Part shown: piece after piece, positions 23,941 to 35,400 of the stretch | Position numbering within the stretch: position 1 is the first letter of the stretch | Layout: every line of letters begins with the position of its first letter | Assembly: GCA_000708835.1 (NCBI GenBank) | Contig: DF237375.1 | Coordinates: forward strand, 1 to 64,000 | Direction of reading: 5' to 3' | Length of the DNA stretch: 64,000 nucleotides | Source: Klebsormidium nitens | Lineage: Eukaryota; Streptophyta; Klebsormidiophyceae; Klebsormidiales; Klebsormidiaceae | Position numbers and translations under genes: made by a program | Notes under the pieces: generated by a model | Told to the model about the DNA's origin: nothing | What the model saw: only the letters and a program-made list of their open reading frames with translations | Databases searched by the model: none

Positions 23941-25684
23941 TGCTAGAAAAGGTGCTGAATGAATGTGGACTTGGAGTCTTGCTGTCAGGCAGCTGCCAAA
24001 GTGCATGCACGAGTGACTCTAGCTGAATATGAATCTCAGTCTCTAAACGTATCAAGCTGTGCAATTTCGATGTGCTTCAGCTTTCAAACGGTTCAAAAGC
24101 TGCCCAACAAGTTTCTGCCTCTGGAAGCTCGACCTTCTTCCACTTTGCGAAAACGAGTCAGCCTTCTTTCTGCCAGTCCCTTTTCCAACGATTTGTCGGG
24201 AAAACAAGCGGTCTTCCTTCGACCCGTCCGTTTCACTGGAAAGCGGGTGAACCAGGTTCCGTGTGCAATGCTCTAATACGGGGTTTGACGCGCCAGGAAG
24301 ACACAGCGCTCTCGTGTGCGTACGAAGGCAAGGAATCCTCTCGGAGAAGTACGAACTCATCAGCGCCTCAGGTTCGACGATTGGAAAGCGCAATCTGAAC
24401 TCAAGGCCTCTGGCAGCAAGCTGCGAAAGCTAGATTGCACGGCAAGCAGCTGAGCAAATAACAGCCAGCAGCTCGAAGCCGCAGTGGACAGTTCGATACC
24501 CGCTGGTTATGATCTTCGATAATCTTAGCTGCAGATCCGCCACATTCGACTCGAGTGGTCAAATGAAGCAGCGAAATTGGCAAGCTAGGTAGCCTGAACG
24601 GCTCAGCTGCGCGCTCAGTGTGCATGCAAGCTGCAGTGTCGGCGCGACGTACGCTGGGCAACGAGGGACCACGTTGCATGATTGACACGAGTGAAACCGG
24701 TGCATTATACAGGCGCGGCGCGCCGGCCGGTCGGAGCCCGGTCGGAGCTGCCGGTTTGTCACGGTCGACTTCGATACGGTCTGACTGGTCACCGGGCGTG
24801 CCGTCGTGAGGAACGGCACTCCGACCGACGACAAGTCTGGGAAGCCGGCCCTACCGTAGCTCGCGGACAGGCAGATTGCAAGCTCCAAAGCTGAAAAGCT
24901 ACTAGGTAGCTAGAGCTGATTAAGCTTTGTTTCCGGATTGCATGGATTGACTGATCATTCGCTGGCCGCGGTGGCACGATGCCGATGCAAGATCTTAATT
25001 TGCATACCGTCTCGTCGTACAGTTGGTCAGCTACTCCATGATACATCTGGCTTGCAGATCTCGAAGTGCCAGCTAGGTGTTCTTTCTTTTTTCTTAATTA
25101 CTCTAAGACGATAAACGTGCACATATGCATAGATTCCCTATTAGTATGATTTGTATTTACTGGAGGCCTGCATGGAGATCATATATGTTTGCAAATGCTG
25201 GAGCGGCAGACAATATGACTGGAGCCGTGCGGGCGCCGCGGGCCACTGCCATACTATCCAAACATGCCATCATGAATACTGATATGTTACCGCCGCGATA
25301 ATAAGGCCACAACCTGATGTTATCGACACAAGTGATCGATTGGCTATCCGTCTAGTCCGATAGACAAGCGAACCGCTCGCGAACGAGAAATGGATTCCCA
25401 AACAAATGAGCCTTGCGATGGCGAGAAACTGACCAACATTCGAAGTCAATAAACCAATTGGCAAAGCATGCGTGCAAACAGTACCTGATATGCCTCGGAA
25501 AGCGAGTGAAAATGGGTGCAATCAATGCAAGTTGCTGCGCGACGACCCAGAGCTGAACTTACAGGTAGTGCTTACAAAATTTTAGAAATTGGAGGCAAGC
25601 TCGCCCGGCATCATATAATGCGCCGGGGTTCTATCTATGTCGCATAAAAGGCCGTTGTCCGGTTTTCCTTGGTGTTAGCCAAAC
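23941..25684. other. Intergenic region upstream of the Gln/Ala-rich gene and downstream of PGS1
   Basis: 1.7 kb without a supportable gene. It includes a GC-rich patch with a short direct repeat (GGTCGGAGC, twice, near 24728-24750). The part next to 23940 should hold the promoter of the Gln/Ala-rich gene, and the part next to 25685 the PGS1 3' UTR. Confidence 0.45.
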
Positions 25685-28600
25685 TCAGAGATGCCCTTTG
25701 GAAAGAGCTGCCGCCACTTTGACTAGGAGTGTAGGTTTCCTCTCGCCCGCTTCAAACGTGCTTTGGCTCACATGTGCGCTTTGCTCAAATAGCCGGTCCC
25801 GTTCATGTCTCAACTGCTCTCGCAGCTCCGCATGGCTCGTCAGCAGCCAGAGCTGGCACTCGAGGTCCTTATCTAGCGACCGGAAACCAAAGTTCGGGCT
25901 CCCAATGGTCGTCAGGCATGGAGCCGACGAGGAGCCTCCCTTAGGCGAGACATTCCCGTTCTGTGAGGCGCTTCCGTTTTGCGACACACTTCCGTGCTGC
26001 AAAACGCTTCCGTTCTGCGACATGTGTCCGGTCCGCGACACGCTTCCGTTCTGCAAAGCGCGTCCGTTTTCTGAGGCACGCCCGTCCTCTGCAGCCAGTG
26101 AAAGCCACAGCCCCTTTGCGTGGAACGTCCACCCCTCCCGGCTGTATTCAAAGATCTCCAGCCCCGCCTGGTGGTCTCCCCCCGCCCTCTCATACAGCCG
26201 CTGCTCCATGAGAGAGTACGCCCCGGGGATCAGCCCCGAGGGCCCTCTACTGCCGTAAAAGCCGTTGGCTGTTGGGGCAGCTGTGACTATTTTCACGCGG
26301 AGCGACTCGTGCAGCGCCTCTAACAGGGCCTCCTCGTACGGCGCCGCAAGATTGAAGTACGCGCTGGCCAGATGCACTAACGAATGACGTGGAAGGCGCC
26401 GGAAGAAGCTCAGAGTCGCGCGTTCGTCTTGCCGGACGCCGAGCGGCCCCATCTGGACGGTCGGCAGAACCCACGTATCCGCAGCCGTCCGATCGAGCAG
26501 AAGACCTCCTGAAGCCGTCCAATCTGACTCCAGGCGTTCTCGTAAGGACTTCTTCGATGGGGAAACGCTATGCTCGCCTGGAGGGGTGAGAGGCTCCTTG
26601 CTGACATCGGCGGCCGTTTTGACGAAGTCCCGAACGGCGTTCCCCGCGGTTTGTTTGAAGCGTTCAGGGTCCGTGATAGGGTCTACGCCGCAAGGGGGGG
26701 GGCCGAGCGTGCCGTCGGGTTCTAGCGGGTAGGAGAAGTGGGAGACGGTGTCAACGAGACCGGTGAGGTAGGACGCGAGGGCGGGGCAGTCCTTTAAAAG
26801 CATGTAGCGGTCCTGAAAAGAACACCAGGGAAGTACGTCAGAACTGCAATTGCATATAGCGGCCCTGAAAGGAAGAACGTTGGTAATACGTGAGAACTGA
26901 TAGCATGTAGCACTGCAGGAGGGGTAACATGTGAGGGTTGACCGAGAATGAGCCAAAGATGTGATATGGGGGCGTTCTTCACTGAGAGCTTTACTTTGCA
27001 AGGTCCCAGTGGAAGTGATTGACTATTCTTCTTTTTCTTTCTCTAGGACGACAGAAATGACAAGATTTGGCAAAAGGATCGCTGTTGTTTATTACCAAGG
27101 TGCTTGGTTCCTTTTCGACGACCCTTCAGCAAAGCGAACTAACTCTGGTTGCCAGAAATGAACAACCTGATTCGCGTACCCTTGTGAGCGAGTAGGAGGG
27201 ACGAAGTCGAAATGACCCCCAACTCTACGGTTCACGATCTAGAAGCAGGAGATTAAGCGAGAGACATCATCGGCATGTTTCAAATGGATCGAGCCGCAAG
27301 CTACCAGTACACACGGTATTTCAAAAGAAAGAGCGGAAGTAAAAAAAGGCGAATCTGTGGAAGGGAGATTCAGGAGAGTCTGCCCTTTGAAAGCATTATG
27401 TTTCGACTCTGAGCGGGAGGCACAACATTCTGCATTTCGAAGGTTGTGTTGACGAAACGAAGATGTCGGATTTGCAAAAAACATGCCCGAACTAGTTCAC
27501 AAAATAAGGTCGAAACATTTCTGGTGATGCTGCAAGCATCCGCGGCATTCAGCTTCTGAAAATCTGCTGTTGAGCTTCTGAAAATGTTCTTGTCTCCGAC
27601 CTTTTGCTTCTTTCAACAGATGTAGAACACTGTTCCAATAACATCGTCGGGAAATGATTGTTGAGATACAAGAATGTCGTGCCCCGACCCTCACCTGTCG
27701 GTCAGTGAAGTAAGATGTGCTCAGGTTTGCCCCGCTCATCAGCGTGGTGTCGTCAAACACGTACGCCTTCAGGTGCATGATCCCAACAGTCTCATTGTAC
27801 CGTGCCGGCAAGAACCGCTTCCAAAAGCCGCTCAACTCGGGTGTGTGATACAGGCTGGCTTTCACCCAGCTCCCTGCTTTGCTCAGGACAGACTTGCAAA
27901 TGAGGTCAGCAGTGGATGTCGGGGTCCCATCTTTGCCCCCGGTCGGCCTCGTGCCTCGAAGCGCATCAAACAGCAACGTGACCTGGAGTTCGGGGTTTGC
28001 GGCGGCTGCTTCCCCAACCGCATCCGCCAGTCGCTGCTCCATCTCATCCGTGCCTAGATACAGAGAAGCCAGCACGATCCTGTAGCGCGCCTTTGTGATC
28101 CCTTCTAGTAGTGCTTCGAAGTATTCGCTGGGGGATGAGAGTACTTTGATATTATCCCCATTGATGGGGAAGGCGGGGGCTTGGCTTGCGAGGTCACCCA
28201 GCAGTGCGTGCATGGCCGGGTCTACTTCTGGTCTGGATGACGAGGTGAATGGTCTGACAGTGTGATTGTTGACTGCTCTTGCACTTGGAGCGAGGACTCG
28301 GAGTTTGCCACCGTTCAGACCACTCGCTTTCCTGGCCCCTTCCTGTGCACCACCGCAAAGTGTTTGCTTGTTTTGCAAGCGCTGATCAGATATGTTCCAA
28401 GAAGGACTCTGTCTTGACAACAATTGCAATGAGGAGCTTCTAATTGGAGAAACAAGGAGCTGCTTTCTGGAGCATGTCCTTGTTGATGGCTTCAAGGGGT
28501 GTCCTCCAGTGCAGAATGAGTCCGCCCTGGTGCCCCTCGCCACAGTCCAGGAGAGCAAGCGCTGTAAGCTTGGTGACTTCACAAGACTTGACAGTGCCAT
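25685..28600 (-). CDS. PGS1: CDP-diacylglycerol--glycerol-3-phosphate 3-phosphatidyltransferase, PLD type (phosphatidylglycerophosphate synthase)
   Basis: The exons are 28600-27695 and 26812-25685 (phase 0), giving 677 residues. By family it makes phosphatidylglycerophosphate from CDP-diacylglycerol and glycerol-3-phosphate, the first committed step to phosphatidylglycerol and cardiolipin, in mitochondria. The N-terminus is rich in Ser, Arg and Leu and nearly free of acids, as in a mitochondrial presequence. The first PLD motif is HLKAYVFDD at residue 276, followed by GANLSTSYFTDRQ, then DRYMLLKDC across the splice. The second is FHAKGLWL at about 530, with the partner GSPNFGFRSLDKDLE further on. 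The second motif lacks the Asp of a full HKD, as I recall for this family. Eight 6-residue repeats are inserted between its two halves. Land plants make this product with an unrelated CDP-alcohol phosphotransferase. Confidence 0.88.
25937..26080 (-). repeat. Eight tandem 18-bp coding repeats inside the second PLD motif region of PGS1
   Basis: Residues about 547-594 are eight 6-residue units (consensus SVSQNG; variants RASENG, RALQNG, SVSRTG, HMSQNG, SVLQHG, SASQNG, NVSPKG). The array keeps the frame and lies between HAKGLWL and the GSPNFG strand, where other family members have a short loop. Confidence 0.85.
26813..26912 (-). repeat. Two decayed copies of the PGS1 exon-2 splice junction
   Basis: On the minus strand the real junction TTTTCAG, then GACCGCTACATGC (exon start 26812) recurs as CTTTCAG, then GGCCGCTATATGC (boundary 26864) and as CTGCAG, then TGCTACATGC (boundary 26912). 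The spacings are 52 and 48 bases. Both copies retain an AG. Confidence 0.7.
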
Positions 28601-29460
28601 TTGCTCTCAAAATCAAGAGCCATAGACCGTGCTACTCAGAATGCACCCTGAAGCGCCCCGGTGGAGGACCAGGTCCCTCGTTGCACCACCCTCTGGCCTT
28701 TGAAGAAATTCGTGCGAGCCTTTCTTAGCCAGCCTCAGAATGACTACCTATCTACCTATCTTAAAGTATCTATGCCTATGGCGGAAGCTGCCTGCAATTT
28801 GCAAAGCGCAACGGGCCACAACTTAGCCACCTGGCCAGAGCAGACTTTGTCAGAAAGCTCGAGTACAAATCATGTCAAATGGCACTGTTGACATCAGTCC
28901 AGCACTGGCAGCTCCCATACTCTTATACCGATTTCCTTGCTCTTATTAGCTCATATTCAACAGCTGATATAGCTGTAAAGGGCCGCATTCTGAATGCTTT
29001 TTGAAATTCTCAGCACCCGATTCAACTAGATCTCCAGCCATACGTCTTTTAGAACCAGCCTAATAAGCCTATCTCAGGCCAGAGTCCATCTATGTTTTCC
29101 CATCTATGCATTCCCGCGGGGATATATAAGCCTTTTGTTATATGCAAATCTCTCACAAGCGCACCTGTGCACCACCAGCTGCCACCATCTTGAGCAATCG
29201 TTGCAGGCTGCTGTGAAAGTGTTGGCTTGCAATTATGGTGCAATGCCGGCCAATTGTGCTCCCAGGTTGGATGCCGCTTCGTCTTTTCAACTGAATAATC
29301 TTTGCAAGTGAATCTGGCGTGGTGGTCAATGACCGCGACGAATGAAATGCACACATTCTCTGAGTCTGAGCTCAGGAGCTTTGCTTGACGAAAGCGTCCT
29401 ATTGTGAATCTCACTCATAGCAAGCAGGGGTGCCCCTTGGACCAGACCACTTCCATCACA
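28601..29460. promoter_or_regulatory. Shared upstream region of PGS1 (-) and the mannosidase gene (+)
   Basis: The two genes are divergent, with ATGs 860 bases apart. A TATATAA at 29123-29129 lies about 330 bases before the mannosidase ATG and could be its core promoter. I saw no clear element facing PGS1. No gene is supported inside; short frames on both strands lack domains. Confidence 0.35.
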
Positions 29461-32400
29461 ATGATCACAGGAGCTGAAAGCTTGGTTCTGGATCAAGGCT
29501 GGCTTGCTCAGAAGGCTAGCAGCATCAACGTAAGTGGGGAGGCGCTGACAGCAGATACAGGGAGAACAATTGGGGCATGGGTTCCAGCCATTGTTCCTGG
29601 AACGTAAGTTCACAATCCTCCAGAAGCCTGCCATGTGTAATGCCACCATGTCCTTGCTATCCTGAAAGAGGGGATGATATTCTGGGTTGTCCCTGGGCAA
29701 GAGGCAAGTCAGAATGTTAGGGCCTCTACTCAAGACTGCATAGTAATTGCTGCAGCCTCGGAACGAACTTCAGACTACCAATTATATGGAATTCAGCTTC
29801 AAGGTCAGCATTGAAGGCTGGGATCCTGGGGAAAACAGCTTTACATCGTGTCTTATGCCCTTGACCAGGCGACAGTGGTCATCACAAAACAACGGGACAC
29901 AGACGCCAGGCTTGCGTCCGAACTGCTTTCCGCAGAACACACAAGCAGATTGCGCACCACCTTTCATCAAGAGAATTTGTTCCAAACCCAATCAGAGTTA
30001 TGATATAGGCTGCCTTATTTAGTTACCCCTACAAAGCGGCAATATTGTTGAAGTCCCTTGAAGTACAATGAGGACATTGGCTCAAAACCGCTCTTACAGT
30101 TTCTCACTTCTATTTCGACTTCTTTCGAATTTCCAGGGTGTTGACCACTCTTGTACACAACGGCATATTCCCTGAGCCACTTTATGGCCTGAACAACCTG
30201 GAAGTTCCCGACATCTTCCATGCTGGAAGGGAGTTCTACACGTACTGGTTCCGGACAGTCTTCCAATGGCCTTACAACGCCAGACTACTGAAGGTAAGAT
30301 GAGCTTATGGCCTTCTTATGGCCTTTTTTTCTGTCCTCTACTGTTGCCAGATGTTGGATTTATGTGTTTTGAGGCACAGTGGTTTGCAAATCCCGATCTA
30401 GTTCATGCATAGAGTCATCCTTCCTTTTCAGAAGTATAAAGAGGGCCAACTCAGCGCTGGAAGATCCTCTTGCTACTTGATATTCAAAGAACCGTGTTTG
30501 GTCAATAATGCTGGGAACCAAGAGATGGGGCTGGTACAGCGGATGTGGGGTTCAATGTCCATCCTCAGCTCAGCTTGTATTGGAGACTCGAAGTATATAG
30601 AACAAGTTCAACTCTCCTTAAGGCCTGGTATGATCGAGCTGGCAGCTGACTCGATCATGGTGGCATCCAAATGGACTGTATTTGATGTCGTCACGGGCAA
30701 TCCAGTTTTTCTGGTTGCGAGGTCTTCGCTCAGTACAATCTCGCCAGTCTTACTATTCAAACCTCTTTTGCTTAATAAATCAGCCTCCTCACGTATCTCG
30801 TTTCTTTCGACAGGCAGACTCCAGGTTCTGGCTCCACTTCCGAGGGATCAACTACTCTGCGGAAGTCTTCCTGAATGGAAAACAAGTCCCCTTGGAGCAG
30901 CCGAGGGGAATGTTTCTGCGGAGGGCTCTAGATGTGACAGCGCTCGCAGAGAAGCGGAAGGAAAATCGGCTCGTGGTTTTGGTACATCCGCCGGACCACC
31001 CAGGGTGTGTAGATGTACCCGGACAAGGGGCAGATCATCAGGTGAGCTTACCCATACTTTGGACCGATGATTCTCGTACAGTCTCATCATTCGATCTTGT
31101 GCGGCTAGAAAGTGGAAGAAGTTGCGGTGCGTGTTGTGTATGCAAAGTGCCTTCTTGTCCGGATAAAGGAAGGGTTTGATCTAAAGCAAGAGTCAGGGGG
31201 TTCCAGGAGCTGGAAGCTTCGATCACCTTTTATTTCGTCTAGAATTCTTCCATTCGTGACTCCTCTGTGGTGCACCATGGCTACCATCACAAGTGAGCAG
31301 ACTGCTTAACCGTTCAAAAAATCTGTTTTTCTTGTACTCTTTTCTACAATAGCTCATAGACGTTGACGCCAAAGCTTGGAGCTTTCCAGCGGGAAGTTTG
31401 TCAAGTTACGGTAGTCAACAAGGACATTGCTATTTCATTTTCGAGAGCTGTGCCTACATCAGAACCTGCGTCTCAGAATTCAGTACATCAATCGACCATC
31501 GCCAAGGACTCGGCCTAATTGAGCATACTGTGCAGATTGCCCACGACGTCGCTGCGCAATACGTGGAAGGTTGGGACTGGATATGCCCTGTCAGGTAATT
31601 TACATATTCATTTCAAACCTTCCGCAAGAGCATCAATCAACAGATTTTGGGGATCGTGCTCAAGCCTTGACAAGGAGGTTAGGAAGAGAGCCACTTTCAG
31701 CATCTTTGTGTTGGTCTGAAATTCTGGCGTGCTGTCGAATCAAACGTTGACGCGATTTTATCAGTCATGTGCTCTCTCGTACACCGGCATCCTTGCCGCT
31801 CCGGTAATCGAGAGTCTTCCGCTCCTCGACCTCGCAGGGACCGTAACACCGGTATCTGGGATCAGGTGGACGTCGAGATCACAGGGGTGAGCACAGTCCC
31901 AAACTCCTTCCTCCAAATTCCGCCCTCCGATTCCTTGTCAGTTGGCAGCTCGTTCAGCTGATTCAAATCATAACCTTTCGGAAAAGTGGCAACTAGACAC
32001 AGTTGCAGCATCTCATCCCCGAGACTGAGAGAAAGGAAGTGAAAAGCTGTGTCCGAAGCGTTGTTAACCCGTCGCCGGTCGATCTTCCTCCGCTCACTTT
32101 GGCCTTCTGCGCAGCCCGTCGCGATCCGCAACCCGCACGTGGTTACCCGTTTCCACGACAAGGACTGCACACGCGCGGTGCTGTGCGTGTCTGCAGAGCT
32201 CGTGAACAACAGCGATCGTGATTGGAAGGGGACAGTGCACCTTTCGGTAAGAATCGCTTCCGAGACCAGTCCCCCTCCTGAAATGAAGGCAGTTCCCTTG
32301 GAATTTCTGTCACGAGCCGGCACGTTAGATAGACTGTCTGGACCTTCTCGAGAGTTGCCTGGCAAACGCAGCACCCCTGTGGCGTAATTTGATGAAGCGA

Positions 32401-35400
32401 CGACTTTCCGAACCCTGATAATTGTTCGGTTAGCCTCAAAGTAAGGACATAGTTCGTTGTGTCGAGATTGGAAATTTGAGTCTCGCAACACGTGTTAGCC
32501 AAAGGTCTGGCATAGCTTTAAGGCTGCCAGCTGAAACGAGCTTTTTTCGAGCCTCTTTGTCAAAGCTCGTACCAAGACGGTCGAAAGACTTGGGGGGGAT
32601 GCGGACACAGTCGATGCAAGTCAGGGGCACTTTGCCAGCTCGACTACCGTCAATGTTGAAAGCTGCTGGTTGGTGGTTTGAAAGGAACTGACCTACCAAA
32701 TGTTCAGAATGCTAGACCTCGTTGCACAAGCTAAGGCAGCTGGTCTGACATGGAATTTGGCGTGCTTGGCAGGTCACTCGCAAAGAGGGCGGCTTCTGCT
32801 CAGTTGAGCGTCTTCACACCGCCTCCGTCCAAGTGGAAGCCAGCAGTGCGAACGAGCACCTCCTTGCACAGGTGAGCCCAGAAATAGTCTAATCAAAAAG
32901 ATGACCAACCGTTTCTCTTCTTCAGTCCGCTCGTCCGTAAAACTTGCCTCTACATTCTGAGGCGACCTCCTAGGACATTTTCAGTAGCAGCGCCGTCACT
33001 CTGCTTCCTTGAGACAATCCCCGATTATCATGCAGCGTCAACTTTGTGTCAGAAGGCGAAATAGATGCATACTGACTGCTCTCAATACTCGCAGCTGGAC
33101 TTCGACCGCCCCGAGTTATGGTGGCCAAACGGCCTCGGCGCCCCGGCCCTATACGACCTCAGCCTCGATCTCGTACTGGACGGCTACGGCGACTCGGACT
33201 CATCCGAGGTCCGCTTCGGCTTCCGGCACGTGACCAGCTACATCGATCCGAAGCTCCAGGGCCGCCGATTTGAGGTCAACGGACGGCCCGTGTTCATCCG
33301 GGGGGGCAACTGGATCGTGTCCGATGCGATGCTGCGGCTGTCCAAAGAGCGCTACGAAGAGGAGGTGAGATGTCGCCCTCCGTTTTCTCGCTGTCGTTTT
33401 CCTTTTGCTGAGTGATGCGAGCAACACAGGTGGGCTATCCGATATTTGGCAATTTAAGAAGCGGAGAATGCAGAAGGCTGTAGAGGCGTTCGTCATACTG
33501 TGGTTGCAGAATCGAGTTGGCAGTCTCTGGTGGTAGCGAATCCGAGTTGACAATCTCTAGTGCTGTAGAAGGTTTCTTACTCAAGTCAGTCCGTGCATCC
33601 GGGTGGCGCCATGATCTTATCAAACTCCCGAGTTCCGTCTTTTGTTAGTACTAACGTTAACCCGGTTGAGGAACGCCTTCCCGTCTTGAAGCCCTGTTTC
33701 CAATGCTCTTGCCGAACAACACCGCCAACCCTAACCTTCAGCGTGCTTCGGAAGTCAAAATCGAGAACTCCATCAATCAAATGTCGACAATCTCGCAACC
33801 CTTCTTGCCAGATGCGCTTCCATGCGGAGATGGGCTTGAACATGGTGCGCGTCTGGGGGGGCGCTCTCGCCGAGCGACCCGAGTTCTACGCCGCATGCGA
33901 CGAGCACGGCCTGCTGGTGTGGCAGGAGTTCTGGATCACGGGCGACTGCAACGGCCGGTAAGCGCCCACACTTTTGCGGGAATACAACTTTCGGGGCACA
34001 ATACAAGTATGTTATCGGTACTGATTAGTTGCCCAACTGATCGCTCTCTAACTGTATCATGGCACTTGTCAGCACCATGATACAGTTCCCCGCTTTCAGA
34101 ACAAGCACGCACGCTCGTACCCGGCCCTCGACTCGTTCCACTACGGCAGCTTTTTCCCCTTGCAGACACCTCCCTGGTCTTCAGGACACCGGTGCAATCG
34201 GGCATGCCAGTGTGCTACTTTCTTGTGACTATTACACCTTCGGTCAAACCTGGCCGCTTGACCCAAGTCCGATCTCAAATACTTTGCCCGATGCGCCGAA
34301 CTCGGACCCTCGGATAATTAGGACGATACTCATCGAACGGCCCCAAATCTGCGCTTTCGGCCAAGTTCTGCGGTGGGCTCAAAGCAAAGTCAAGTCAGGC
34401 GGGCAGGTTTCACCGAACCTGCAATAGAAGCTACACTTATATGTGAAAGTTTTCGACTTTGAAGTCGCACGTTCCCCTCCCCTGCGCAGGGGCGTCCCTC
34501 CATCGGAGGCCAGCTGGCCCGACGACCACTCGCTGTTCCTGGAGTGCGCGCGCGACACGGTGAAGCTGCTGCGGAACAGCCCCAGCCTGGCGCTCTGGGT
34601 TGGCGGGAACGAGCAGATACCTCCTCCAGACATCAACGAGGTAAAAGACGTCCGTTTTGGTTCGGGGACGAAGGCAGGGGCTTGACTGACGGGGCGAGCT
34701 CACAAAGAAGATGTTGAAGATGCCCTGCTGTCGAGAGTTGGTGTCTTCGCATTCGGGCAACTTTGAACACGCAGCCTCGCTGGACGTTTGCCTGTCAACG
34801 CGCAAGGAAGAGGAGAGACAAGTAACAAGTTTCTGATGTATGGGATGTTGGTCGATCTACCCGTCTCGTTATCTTCAAGGTCGTGCAAGAAACGTTTCGG
34901 TGAGCCATATCGCGCGCTTGATGGCGCTCTCCCAACCATCGCAGCAAACAAAGACATCGGATTAGTATTCTATCGATACCCAACATCGACTCTGCACCTT
35001 GTGCGTCTCCGAAATCGGTTAAGAGAGATGAATGTTTGCAAGCGGATCAGGAACGGTACTGGGCCTCAAAACATCCGGGAGCACAGTTTAGAGCCATTTG
35101 GACAAGCGGCACCGCCTTAAATTCTTGACGCTCTTGTACACCTTTCTTGCTTGTCTTACGCACAGTAAGACATGCAGGTGGTTAAAACAAGGGTACCATC
35201 TTTGCAAATAAGCGGAGATAATGGCGGAAGACTTAGCGGTCCTCCTGAAGTTCGCGAGAACGTTCAACTAAAGTTCAATCCGTCTCTTTCTCGCAGGCCT
35301 TAGAGAAAGAGCTCCGCCTGGATGACGGCTCGGGCCCTGTCGGTTTACTGGACGGCACCCGGCAGTACTTCTGCGGCTCTTTGTGGGAGGGCTTCGCCAA

